A DNA stretch of 27,995 nucleotides from CAYIFC01 sp964362645 (lineage in GTDB: Bacteria > Patescibacteriota > Minisyncoccia > Phycocordibacterales > JACOZG01): positions 1 to 27,995 of the forward strand of contig CAYIFC010000005.1 in assembly GCA_964362645.1 (NCBI GenBank). Reading direction: 5' to 3'. This document shows, piece after piece, positions 7,833-15,790 of the stretch. Under the pieces are notes generated by a model. The model was not told where the DNA came from and made no database searches. It worked only from the letters and a program-made list of their open reading frames with translations. The position numbers were made by a program, and so were the translations under genes. Within the stretch, counting starts at the first letter, position 1, and every line of letters starts with the position of its first letter.

Positions 7833-8472
7833 TGGGGGCCTCGATTTCGCCAGGATTAAACATCTTGAAATACAGTTCGACCAATTCTTCGGTCCCTAGT
7901 TGGACAACTCTCACGCCTAAGCGGGTAAGACCTTGCGAGACCACTCCCCCACGCTGTTCGAGCTGTGAGCGCCGTTCTTCGAACTGGTCGGTACTAGTTT
8001 TTTCATTATCGTTCTTTTTTTTAGCAAACAACTTCCCAATAAAGCCTGACTTATTATTTAAAATCGGCGGATCGTAAGGTACGACTACAAAGAAACTTTT
8101 CGACATAATGTTGGTGTTCTCGGTAAAGTTGCGGACGAAGTTAATGTATTCCCGAGTTTGGATCTTAATTAAATCATTAAGTTCCGTTTTGTAACGCTCT
8201 TCGAGTGTGAGGAGGTAGGGCGCAATGTCGAGTCGGCGCGATTGGACAAAAATTTGGACGGTAAAGTCGAGCGAGTTAAGAAAGTTTTGGTATTGAAGCA
8301 AGATTGCTGTCTGCTCATCTTCTGATTTAAGCGCGAAATTAAGCGATGAGGCAATTAGGACGAGTCGCAGGCCACCATTTTTAAGCACTACTATTCCATC
8401 GCGAATTTCTTCGATCGGCACGAAGTCTTGCGTGGCGCGGGCGGCTTGAGATGTGGGGGAAGAAGTAGACAT
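7819..8472 (-). CDS. VirB4-associated protein (TraC N-terminal-domain-like)
   Basis: 217 aa, soluble, starting MSTSSPTSQAARATQDFVPI. The stretch VPIEEIRDGIVVLKNGGLRL followed by VLIASSLNFALKSEDEQTAI and LNSLDFTVQIFVQSRRLDI is the pattern seen at the N-terminus of TraC/VirB4-type proteins of Gram-positive-like and CPR secretion systems, here as its own polypeptide. A helical stretch (about 90-125) and a KKKNDNEKTSTDQFEERRSQLE charged helix follow. It lies exactly between PrgI (adjoining, 0 nt gap) and VirB4 (14-nt overlap). It probably binds VirB4 or the membrane platform. The downstream VirB4 still has its own N-terminal region, so this does not look like a frameshifted piece. Confidence 0.78.
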   Translation of the reverse strand: MSTSSPTSQAARATQDFVPIEEIRDGIVVLKNGGLRLVLIASSLNFALKSEDEQTAILLQYQNFLNSLDFTVQIFVQSRRLDIAPYLLTLEERYKTELNDLIKIQTREYINFVRNFTENTNIMSKSFFVVVPYDPPILNNKSGFIGKLFAKKKNDNEKTSTDQFEERRSQLEQRGGVVSQGLTRLGVRVVQLGTEELVELYFKMFNPGEIEAPNVNL

Positions 8473-8889
8473 TTATTTAATATTTTCTCTTACATCAAGA
8501 CTCCAAGCTAAATCTTTGAGTTTGCTCTGTGAGAGCTTGGGGATGACTACTCCCGGGCCAATCATATTCTTGGTAATATCCTCTTCCGCGCCGGGTTTAT
8601 TGGTTTTTGGTATATGTTTCCATAGGTAGAGTTTGCTTTTAAACAAGTGCTTGAAAGCCGCTTCGGTCACTAGAATAAAAGAGCGGTTGTTAACCTTGTA
8701 GAAGGCGAGCGCCAACGAGAAAGCGGCGACCGGCAGCATTAAAAAAATACCCAAATAGATTGGCAACGCCACATAGATCAAGAAGATAATACCGGCGCCA
8801 CCGGCGAGGTAGACAAACTGCTTAAACGTTAATGGTCCGAAGATTTTATCTTCTACCTCAATAAACTGCGGCACCTGAAAGTTGCTCAT
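8473..8889 (-). CDS. PrgI family membrane protein
   Basis: 138 aa. It begins MSNFQVPQFIEVEDKIFGPL followed by TFKQFVYLAGGAG, the hallmark start of PrgI proteins, which are small VirB3-like membrane proteins encoded next to VirB4 in Gram-positive and CPR type IV systems. Two adjacent hydrophobic helices (about 25-45 and 46-65) are followed by a short amphipathic region with NNRSFILVTEAAFKHLFKSK and a soluble tail. It starts 4 nt after the stop of the inserted four-helix-bundle gene and abuts the next gene without a gap. The PrgI-small protein-VirB4 order supports the family call. Confidence 0.85.
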   Translation of the reverse strand: MSNFQVPQFIEVEDKIFGPLTFKQFVYLAGGAGIIFLIYVALPIYLGIFLMLPVAAFSLALAFYKVNNRSFILVTEAAFKHLFKSKLYLWKHIPKTNKPGAEEDITKNMIGPGVVIPKLSQSKLKDLAWSLDVRENIK

Positions 8890-8893
8890 GGGT

Positions 8894-9271
8894 TTAGCTT
8901 CTAGCTTCTAGAGAGCTAGCTTTTAGCTTTAAGATCATTGAATTTAACATTTTCATCACTTCTTCCAGTTGACTCTCTGCTTTATTATAATCCAACTCCT
9001 GACCGAAACATAACTTTTTAGCGATCACTAGTTGGGTTTCTAATTCTGCTCCAGAACCGTAAGCGATCCTTAAAAACTGCACGAAATCCTTCCTAGTTCC
9101 TCGGTGTCGACCTTCGGCAATGTTTGAGGGGATAGAAACAGACGCTCGCCTTATTTGCGAAGTTAAACTATAGATCTCTTGTTTCGGGAAAGTGTCGGTT
9201 AGTTTATATATATTAACTACTAACTCGATCGCTTTTTGCCAAACAATTAGGTCTTTGTAAGAATTAATCAT
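8894..9271 (-). CDS. Four-helix bundle protein (S23 / 23S rRNA intervening-sequence protein family)
   Basis: 125 aa. It starts MINSYKDLIVWQKAIELVVN and contains FPKQEIYSLTSQIRRASVSI followed by PSNIAEGRHRGTRKDFVQFL, the diagnostic S23/IVP pattern. Family members form four-helix bundles, often pentamers, found in rRNA intervening sequences and, as Avd, in diversity-generating retroelements; the usual function is poorly known. The last residues (LKASSLEARS) are encoded by the flanking AGCTTCTAGCTTCTA-type repeat, not by the family core. It sits inside the secretion operon, 46 nt after the preceding gene and 4 nt before PrgI, bordered by inverted repeats, so it looks like an inserted cassette. 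Confidence 0.88.
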   Translation of the reverse strand: MINSYKDLIVWQKAIELVVNIYKLTDTFPKQEIYSLTSQIRRASVSIPSNIAEGRHRGTRKDFVQFLRIAYGSGAELETQLVIAKKLCFGQELDYNKAESQLEEVMKMLNSMILKLKASSLEARS

Positions 9272-9294
9272 TGAAGCTAGTAGCTAGAAGCTAA
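8894..9294 (-). mobile_element. Putative mobile cassette: S23-type gene between 18-bp inverted repeats
   Basis: The bases 8894-8911 (TTAGCTTCTAGCTTCTAG) and 9277-9294 form an inverted repeat matching at 17 of 18 positions, enclosing the four-helix-bundle gene. The left repeat overlaps the gene's stop codon, and the right one lies just before its ATG. Related AGCTTCTAG/AGCTTTCAG units recur nearby at 9415-9500 and at 16470-16482. No transposase is encoded, so any movement would need an enzyme acting in trans. The element class is inferred; the repeat itself is directly visible. Confidence 0.6.
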
Positions 9295-9317
9295 CACCTA
9301 AAAGCTTTTGAACCTAC

Positions 9318-9821
9318 CTATTCCGGTTTTTCCAGATACGGGTCTAACTCTATCTCTTCCCGTGGAATGCGGAATAATTTCCCCATCTTTTCTTCGAAGA
9401 CTCCACTGGGCTCGGCTTTTAGTTTTGAGCTTTCAGCTTTCAGCTTTTCCTCCTCCCCCTCTTTATTTAAGCTAGAAGCTAGAAGCTCATCCCTAGAAGC
9501 TTGATCCGTGTGCAGCTTTTGTAACGATTCCCGAATCTTCAAAAAGATCTGCTCATTCACATCCACCGCAATCGCGTTGGCCGCCGCCTGATCCACACTT
9601 AACCGATCGGCGACATGATTTACAAAATTATCAGCCTTATTTATCCCCAGCATCACCAACCCAATTTCATCAGCTAACTCCCCTATCTGGTCGACGTGGA
9701 GATAGTGTTTTTGGCCAATTTCAGTTATTTTGGTGACCGTATCTTCGTGAGAGTAGACCTCGATAATATCTGGTGGTAGTGATCGATATTTTTCCTTAAT
9801 TTGTTGGGGTGTAATTTTCAT
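9318..9821 (-). CDS. Small soluble protein of unknown function in the T4SS-like operon
   Basis: 167 aa, no signal or membrane segment and no family I can name. The N-terminal part (about 1-105) is probably all-helical: MKITPQQIKEKYRSLPPDII, then ITEIGQKHYLHVDQIGELAD and a segment (EIGLVMLGINKADNFVNHVA) repeating the style of small helical domains seen in CPR proteins. Residues about 107-139 (DELLASSLNK...KLKAESSKLKAEPSG) are low-complexity and encoded by an inverted-repeat insertion at 9415-9500. The C-terminal tail FRIPREEIELDPYLEKPE resumes. It starts 3 nt after the VirB6-like gene stop, so it belongs to the same transcript. A cytoplasmic partner of the secretion machine is a guess. Confidence 0.7.
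   Translation of the reverse strand: MKITPQQIKEKYRSLPPDIIEVYSHEDTVTKITEIGQKHYLHVDQIGELADEIGLVMLGINKADNFVNHVADRLSVDQAAANAIAVDVNEQIFLKIRESLQKLHTDQASRDELLASSLNKEGEEEKLKAESSKLKAEPSGVFEEKMGKLFRIPREEIELDPYLEKPE
9415..9500. repeat. In-frame MITE-like inverted repeat inside the 167-aa gene
   Basis: Arms 9415-9444 and 9471-9500 are 30-nt imperfect inverted repeats (21 of 30 match, most mismatches being T/C that would pair as G-U in RNA), with a 26-nt spacer. They consist of AGCTTTCAG and GCTAGAAGC units and are translated as ASSLNK...KLKAESSKLKAE without breaking the frame. The units resemble the ends of the four-helix-bundle cassette 200 nt away. Confidence 0.65.
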
Positions 9822-9824
9822 TTT

Positions 9825-12143
9825 TTAAGCAAAACCATACGATCTCAATATATTTTGACCTGCAGGGCTGTGCGCCCACGTTTCAAGAAGTTTATTATCG
9901 GCTCCTTGAGACATCGGTATTCCTGGTATACCAGCTACTGGTGCTCGTAACCACTCCTCAAGATCGCTCATTGTTGGGGCAGTTCCGGCTATTCCTGCTG
10001 GACTAGTTGTGTGATAAGAAGTTTGCATAAAGTCGTGTTTTAAGTTTTCCATAAAGCGATCAGTTGCTTGGTCTGGGCGTTTCATTAAATTATCAATGTG
10101 ATTTTTATTAAAGACCTTATACATCGCTTCTCTCACTTGTTTGTTGGGCGTATGTTTCAATGGATCGTGGCCAATCATGCCAGGGGCGGGCATAAACCAG
10201 TCATCTAGTTTCAGTTGTTCAATTACCGCTGAGTTCATTTGTGGTACAGCTTTAGAGGTCGCAGTAGCAGCGGCTCCTCGTATAGCCAGGGCCTGATCGG
10301 TAGGAGTATTAGCATACTGCCAAGACAAACTCTGTATTGGTTTAGTACTAGCACCAATACCCTGTTGAATTTTAATAGCTTGTTGAATTTGTTGTTCACC
10401 AAATCCGCGATCAGGTTTGAGATTGCTTTTTCCGGCGAGGATATTGGTAATTGCCGTTTTCTTGGCGGTAGAAGTGAGACGTTTAGAAGCGATATTTTTA
10501 AGGGCTTCTTCGCTATAACCCTTGGCTTCTACCGCACTTTGGGCTGTACCAACTTGCTTACGAGCAGCAGCTCCAGCCTTAGCTGCTATCGTGGTGGCAA
10601 GTGGCATTTGCCTCAAGAATCGCGACACTTTTCCTTGGTCTTTTTGAATTTTTTCAGCGGCAGAGCCAACAGCAAGAGTGGCGCGAGTTTTTGCTCTTAG
10701 CGCTAATGCCCCAGCCCCTCCGACAACTGCCCCAGTGGCAAACCCCCTAAATTTATTTAAGCCCTTCATTGCCGCTCCAGCACTCTTAATCCCAATCTGT
10801 TGGGCAGCGATTAAAGATCCAAGCATTAAACCAATTATTAATACAAAACGCATTGCCATATTTGTAACTCCAGTACCAACGAGATCTGAGAGTGGTCCTG
10901 TGGTAATAACTTGGATGCTTATATATAGAAAGAGAAAATATATTGGAGCGAAGAATGCTTGGGATAGAAGTTTATCCCACCAACCCCAGAATCGACCCTC
11001 TAGTTTGGGGGTGGCATAAGCCAAGAAGGCCAAGGGGGCGAAGGTAACTAAGAAAATAAGGGTAATTGCGCGAGTTATAAGTAGGGCGGCCCCTGCAAAA
11101 AAAGCAAAACCGGCGACAATAAAAACTATTATCTTACCCACCAAGGCGACTCCCGCTTGACCAGGGTTACCATTTGAGTTTTTAAATTGCTCTTGTAGGT
11201 TGAGGTGTTTCATTAAAACACCAGATACTCCATAAACAGTCTTATTGGTCTCGGGGATTTTGTAGGGAGTATTGACCGATAATGGTTTATAGATTTGGAC
11301 AGCAAAAGCGTTAGTAATATCTATGATTGTGCGGGCAAAATATGCACTAAAGTTTACCAACAAGGCAACCACGATTAAGTTCACCAACATTTGGTTGGCA
11401 TTAAAATTCTTGAGGTTTAAAATCATCCCGATGGCAATATATAGAGCGATGAAAATAAAAAAGAGATTGGCGATATCGCGCATTGTTGCCCAGATGGTGG
11501 TAACCGCTGGACTACTGGTAATAGCCGAAAAATTAGTGACAGTTGTTTCAACCACGAGGTCAAAACCTGATCCGACTAAATAAAGGGCTTTTCCTAAAAC
11601 TGGCCCAACGATCAAAGAGTCTGTGTAAGTAATTACCTTCTCAATGATCGGCGGTATACAAGATGCGGGATTACTCCACCCACAACCCTCTGCGGCTTTT
11701 CTTTCTATAGCCTTTTTAACATCTTCAGCATACAGGTTAGGGTTTTTTATTCTCTGAATTCTGTTATTGGCGTCTCTAATTTGTTGTTGGACGTCGGCCA
11801 ATCTTTGGTCAAAATTATCGATAGGTCGTAATTCATTCTGTTCGATCATCAGCTCTTTTTTGTCTGTTAAAAGATTTACAATTTCGTTATAATAATTTTT
11901 TACAAGACCCGAAGTATCGCCATAACCAGTAAGACTCATCGTTTCCGTTACTTGTTTGTTGAGTTCTTCGACTCGAGTATCGATACTAGTGATCTTTGAA
12001 TCAATGACTTCAATCGAGTCTCCCTCGGTGTATCTCCATTCAGTAACAGCCTCAACACTTGGTGCAAAAAAACCCAATCCCCCAACCACACTTAGTAGTA
12101 GGGCGATAAAAAGTAATAAGGTTGTAAATCGTTTAGAAATCAT
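9825..12143 (-). CDS. VirB6/TrbL-like polytopic membrane protein
   Basis: 772 aa. The N-terminus has a signal-like hydrophobic segment (about 7-30) and a coiled-coil exterior (about 43-148, SKITSIDTRVEELNKQVTET). A two-cysteine segment, CGWSNPASC, follows at about 154-162. Six membrane helices lie around 225-243, 251-270, 335-357, 358-378, 397-415 and 430-448; the block AFLAYATP...GRFWGWWDKLLSQAFFAPIY resembles the conserved core of VirB6/TrbL channel proteins. Residues 460-772 form a large, Ala/Lys-rich, soluble C-terminal tail, probably cytoplasmic. The start overlaps the preceding gene (ATGA). VirB6 forms the inner-membrane channel of type IV systems; the assignment is by topology and context. 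Confidence 0.8.
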   Translation of the reverse strand: MISKRFTTLLLFIALLLSVVGGLGFFAPSVEAVTEWRYTEGDSIEVIDSKITSIDTRVEELNKQVTETMSLTGYGDTSGLVKNYYNEIVNLLTDKKELMIEQNELRPIDNFDQRLADVQQQIRDANNRIQRIKNPNLYAEDVKKAIERKAAEGCGWSNPASCIPPIIEKVITYTDSLIVGPVLGKALYLVGSGFDLVVETTVTNFSAITSSPAVTTIWATMRDIANLFFIFIALYIAIGMILNLKNFNANQMLVNLIVVALLVNFSAYFARTIIDITNAFAVQIYKPLSVNTPYKIPETNKTVYGVSGVLMKHLNLQEQFKNSNGNPGQAGVALVGKIIVFIVAGFAFFAGAALLITRAITLIFLVTFAPLAFLAYATPKLEGRFWGWWDKLLSQAFFAPIYFLFLYISIQVITTGPLSDLVGTGVTNMAMRFVLIIGLMLGSLIAAQQIGIKSAGAAMKGLNKFRGFATGAVVGGAGALALRAKTRATLAVGSAAEKIQKDQGKVSRFLRQMPLATTIAAKAGAAARKQVGTAQSAVEAKGYSEEALKNIASKRLTSTAKKTAITNILAGKSNLKPDRGFGEQQIQQAIKIQQGIGASTKPIQSLSWQYANTPTDQALAIRGAAATATSKAVPQMNSAVIEQLKLDDWFMPAPGMIGHDPLKHTPNKQVREAMYKVFNKNHIDNLMKRPDQATDRFMENLKHDFMQTSYHTTSPAGIAGTAPTMSDLEEWLRAPVAGIPGIPMSQGADNKLLETWAHSPAGQNILRSYGFA

Positions 12144-15100
12144 TGGCGGGTGATGTTGACGTGCTTGGTGATGGTGTCGCCGGAGCCGACGCAGCGCAGG
12201 CGGTACTCGAGTTTGGGGCGAATGCTCATAAAGCCGCCGGTGGTGTTGAAGGTAAAGATGTATTTGCGCACCTCGGTGGCTTGGGCGGTAGTCTTTGTTT
12301 GAAGATCGGTGATCGTTTCGTAGAAGGCTTGGATCACATCTTGGGCCGTTAAAGGCGTCGCAGAACTTGCCGGCATAAAGACGTCTATATACATCGGCGC
12401 ACCAGTGGTGCCGAGCACCAGCTGGTACATGTCGTTTACTCCTACCGGTTCTACGCCATTGTTGGCATTAAATCGCGCCCGCTCAACTAGTTGGTCGGGA
12501 TCAATTGCCTTCTCTATTGGTTCGGGGACATTTATATTTTGGGCTCGCACCACATGCCTAATTTGGACTTCAAGCTTTACCGGGTGCTGGATCGTGCGTG
12601 TGGCGTTGAAGCCGGCGTCGGTGCCGCTTTGGGCGATTGGCGGGTTGGTCATGCCGACGGTGGGCCAGTAACCGGCAACTTCACAGCGCTCGGCGTCGAG
12701 CACGTTCCAAGTAAGAGTAGTTTGGTTCGGCGTCCCACTCGCCACTTCCACACTGGTTGGTGTTTGGAATTTAAAGTCGATAGTCGGCACTTTTTTAGAA
12801 AAGTCGATATCAGCAAAAGGGAAGGTGTTGTCGAGTGTCTCGTAGTAAGACTGCGAGGGTTGTTCTTCGTAGCGCTGGAGATTGAGCACTTGTTGATTAG
12901 CGATAGGCAGCTCACCAGCGATAAATTCTTCGCCGGCCGCGTCACCAAGTTCGGCTTGCCGTTGGGCGCTAGTTGTTTGGAAGGCCGCTTGGTCACGGAT
13001 GGTGCTAGCTGGGGTGAGCGTTTTCCATTTGAGGCAGTAACCACTCGCCGTTTGCTCTTCACACTCGCGCGGACCCAAGTAGCCGCCGCCGGCAATAATT
13101 TCTTCTCGTGCATTCTGGGCCGCTTCAGCCGCGCGGCGGTCTTGTTCTTGTTGGATAATAAAGTTAACGCCGGCCGGATTGCCGTTGGGTTGGATCAGTT
13201 TAAGCCAGCCGTCCCAGCTAAAGTTGCCAGCCATCATGTTGTCGTACTCTTCTTTAGTAATCGCGTTTTCTTGGAGTGAGTTTTGAAAGTCGGAAGCATT
13301 CTTTTCCCTGATCCGATCCATCTCGGTCGCAATGTGCGGGTTAATTCCTATTATTTCCTTCATCCGATCAAGGAAAGCCCCATTAGATTCGAGTACCGCA
13401 TCGGCCACATGATCGCCAGTATTGGTTACGAAAAGAGGTTGCTTGTTTTTGCCTTGGGGATCACTAACGCCGGTTGTGCCCTCGCTAATAGAATAGCCTT
13501 GATTGACCTGCTTCATAAACTCATCGCGGGCGGCCGCGATGGCCGTGCCTAGCGATTTTCGCGCCGCCGGATCCATGACGAAGGTTTTATCCTCAGCTAA
13601 TAACTGGATCCGCCGTAGGACTTTAAGATTAGTGCAAGCTTGAACATTGAGGATCACCAATTTCTCGTTAAGGTCCTTAATGGCATCTACACCACTGGCG
13701 GTTTTGCCGGTATTACTACTTATTCCTTGGCTAAGTTGGATCAAGAATTTAGTGGAGAAGATCACGCCCGCATCCGCAACTGGAAGGCCCCCACCCACCG
13801 GCGCCATCCCGGCCGTACTAACGGCGGCGGTAAAGGCCGCATTAATCATTGGCGCGAATAGTGCCGCGCCTGGGATGGCAGCGGCTATGGCTGTGATCCC
13901 GCCCGATATCACATTGGTAAAGCCGCCTTGTAGAATGCTCATGCCTCCGCCGGTGGCACCAGTGGCCGCTCCGACTTGTGGACTAACCGCGTTTTCGGCA
14001 ATAGCTGGAGCTGCTTCAGTGGTGGCTTGGGCGGCGCCATCAGCTACCGCCGCTACTGGACCGAATACTGCCGAATCACCGACACTTGCGCCGCCCATAA
14101 CACCAGTAGGTGACGGCGCTGAAGCGAGGTAGTCACTGTAGTGCATCTCGGCCATACCTGGCCGAGGGGCTTGGTTGTCGGGGATAATATTAACGCCATT
14201 AAGTTGGGCGGTATCGAAGTCGGCTTGTAGCATTTGACCGGGAGCCAAGGCACCAGTAAAGCCGTCGGGGACAACACTAAGTTGGGGCCGGGGGAAGACG
14301 AGGTCTTGAAAACTAAAACCAAGCTTATTAATTCCATCACCAATTACTCCTCCGGCGCCGAAAGCTCCACTCGTAATTTGAGCAGCTGTTGGGTAGAGAG
14401 CGGCACCAAGCGTATTGTCGATCGCGGTAGCGATCGAGTCGCCCATATGGTCCACGATAAGCGTGGCAGGTTTGGTAAGTGTCGCGATGGCGATACTGAT
14501 TTGGAGGTCGGCGGCGTCAGTGATACTGGTTAAGAAAGCTTCGTCGATAGTATCGATGGCGTCTTCCATCGCGCTGATTGGGCTGGCGATCGAATCGACG
14601 ACTTGGTTGATATTAGCTTCAATGGCGGCGTTGATCGGGCCAGAGATGGCGCCAGTGATAGCGTCGCTTAGTTTGGCAATATTTTGAGGCTCCGTTAATG
14701 AGCGCTCGAGTTGCATCGAGAAGCCCTTAATCAAATCTTCTACCATTTTTTGTCTGTTTTCTGGTTTAGATATTTCAGTTATCCATTTAAGGAATTCGAT
14801 CGTAGCCTTTAATTGATTGGTCATATTCTCTAATAAGAGTTTTGCCTGCTCTACCTCTGGGAAAAAAGATTTCCCAACAAGTTTAATGTCTTGAGATATG
14901 GCGCCGACAATACCTGTGACGATTGCACGTTGACCTATACAAACAGGGCTATTAAAACATTGACCCATTTGATTAACCAGAGCTTGGACTCCAGCGATTG
15001 TCCCCTGTATTGTCCCTTGTAATTGCTCAACTTGGTCTTTGATCATATTAGGGATCTCGGTCAGCATTGAGTCAACTTGATTGCGGTAATAGAGTTCAAT

Positions 15101-15790
15101 GGTTGGTTTGGCACTTTGACCAAGATTAACGCGCAAATTTTCTTGGAGAGAGCGCCGCAAACCACTACTAATAGAATTAGAGACGCTCTTGCCCACAAAG
15201 TCTTCGTTTAGCACATCCGGCAAAGTTTCGCGGATTGATTCTTGGACTAGATTGGTGAACATGCCACGATTATTTTGGACATCGGCGGGGGTAATGCCCT
15301 CGGCTTGAAGAGCTTTCAGTTTTTCCGAAAGCGTTTGGGGTAATTCTTCTTTAAGACCGGCTTTTAATCCTTCATTTAAATTAGTTTTTACATCTTCGCC
15401 AATATATTTATAAGCGTCTTTCTGAACGGCGGCTAGTGTGTTGGGGATAGCTTGAGTGGTCAACTGTTCACCCACTGCGTTTTTAAGCGGCGTTTTGGCC
15501 AAATCTTTAAATCCATCGCCGACCATCTGCCCTGGGGTTTTGTTTTTACCGCCTGCTTCGATCTCGCACTGTTTTTGATCCTCTTCGCGCCACTTGGCCA
15601 AGTTTTTAGACATATCTTCGCCCTTGGGCCGCGCGGCCTGTCGGAAGTAGTTAAGAGGATCAACTTGACCGGGCGCCAAGTTTTCGGAACCGTCGTAGGC
15701 TGGGATCGCAAGGGCTGTGGCCAAGGTGGGCGTTAGCATCCCAGAAATTACCAAGGCGACGATAAAATTTTTAATTAGGAAATTTCTCAT
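12140..15790 (-). CDS. Giant exported helical protein of the T4SS-like operon, function unknown
   Basis: 1216 aa with a signal peptide (MRNFLIKNFIVALVISGMLT, cleavage near residue 28). I do not recognise a family. Residues about 90-560 are dominated by amphipathic helices with recurring L/I/V heptads (KAGLKEELPQTLSEKLKALQ; then DQVEQLQGTIQGTIAGVQAL). Residues about 560-670 form a Gly/Ala-rich, possibly membrane-active stretch (GAATGATGGGMSILQGGF, ITAIAAAIPGAALFAPM). A charged helical region with a Cys-rich patch (ECEEQTASGYCLKW) follows, and about 1005-1216 is a beta-rich domain (EVASGTPNQTTLTWNVLDAE). It has ATGA overlaps with both neighbours. Base composition shifts from AT-rich (about 14700-15450) to GC-rich downstream. 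It is probably a structural surface or channel component. Confidence 0.75.
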   Translation of the reverse strand: MRNFLIKNFIVALVISGMLTPTLATALAIPAYDGSENLAPGQVDPLNYFRQAARPKGEDMSKNLAKWREEDQKQCEIEAGGKNKTPGQMVGDGFKDLAKTPLKNAVGEQLTTQAIPNTLAAVQKDAYKYIGEDVKTNLNEGLKAGLKEELPQTLSEKLKALQAEGITPADVQNNRGMFTNLVQESIRETLPDVLNEDFVGKSVSNSISSGLRRSLQENLRVNLGQSAKPTIELYYRNQVDSMLTEIPNMIKDQVEQLQGTIQGTIAGVQALVNQMGQCFNSPVCIGQRAIVTGIVGAISQDIKLVGKSFFPEVEQAKLLLENMTNQLKATIEFLKWITEISKPENRQKMVEDLIKGFSMQLERSLTEPQNIAKLSDAITGAISGPINAAIEANINQVVDSIASPISAMEDAIDTIDEAFLTSITDAADLQISIAIATLTKPATLIVDHMGDSIATAIDNTLGAALYPTAAQITSGAFGAGGVIGDGINKLGFSFQDLVFPRPQLSVVPDGFTGALAPGQMLQADFDTAQLNGVNIIPDNQAPRPGMAEMHYSDYLASAPSPTGVMGGASVGDSAVFGPVAAVADGAAQATTEAAPAIAENAVSPQVGAATGATGGGMSILQGGFTNVISGGITAIAAAIPGAALFAPMINAAFTAAVSTAGMAPVGGGLPVADAGVIFSTKFLIQLSQGISSNTGKTASGVDAIKDLNEKLVILNVQACTNLKVLRRIQLLAEDKTFVMDPAARKSLGTAIAAARDEFMKQVNQGYSISEGTTGVSDPQGKNKQPLFVTNTGDHVADAVLESNGAFLDRMKEIIGINPHIATEMDRIREKNASDFQNSLQENAITKEEYDNMMAGNFSWDGWLKLIQPNGNPAGVNFIIQQEQDRRAAEAAQNAREEIIAGGGYLGPRECEEQTASGYCLKWKTLTPASTIRDQAAFQTTSAQRQAELGDAAGEEFIAGELPIANQQVLNLQRYEEQPSQSYYETLDNTFPFADIDFSKKVPTIDFKFQTPTSVEVASGTPNQTTLTWNVLDAERCEVAGYWPTVGMTNPPIAQSGTDAGFNATRTIQHPVKLEVQIRHVVRAQNINVPEPIEKAIDPDQLVERARFNANNGVEPVGVNDMYQLVLGTTGAPMYIDVFMPASSATPLTAQDVIQAFYETITDLQTKTTAQATEVRKYIFTFNTTGGFMSIRPKLEYRLRCVGSGDTITKHVNITRQ

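Noticed and set aside
12491..13279. Long plus-strand frame of 262 codons opposite the 1216-aa gene
   Set aside because: It is antisense to a well-supported coding region, has no SD or promoter, and its translation lacks any recognisable domain; GC-rich genes often produce such frames.
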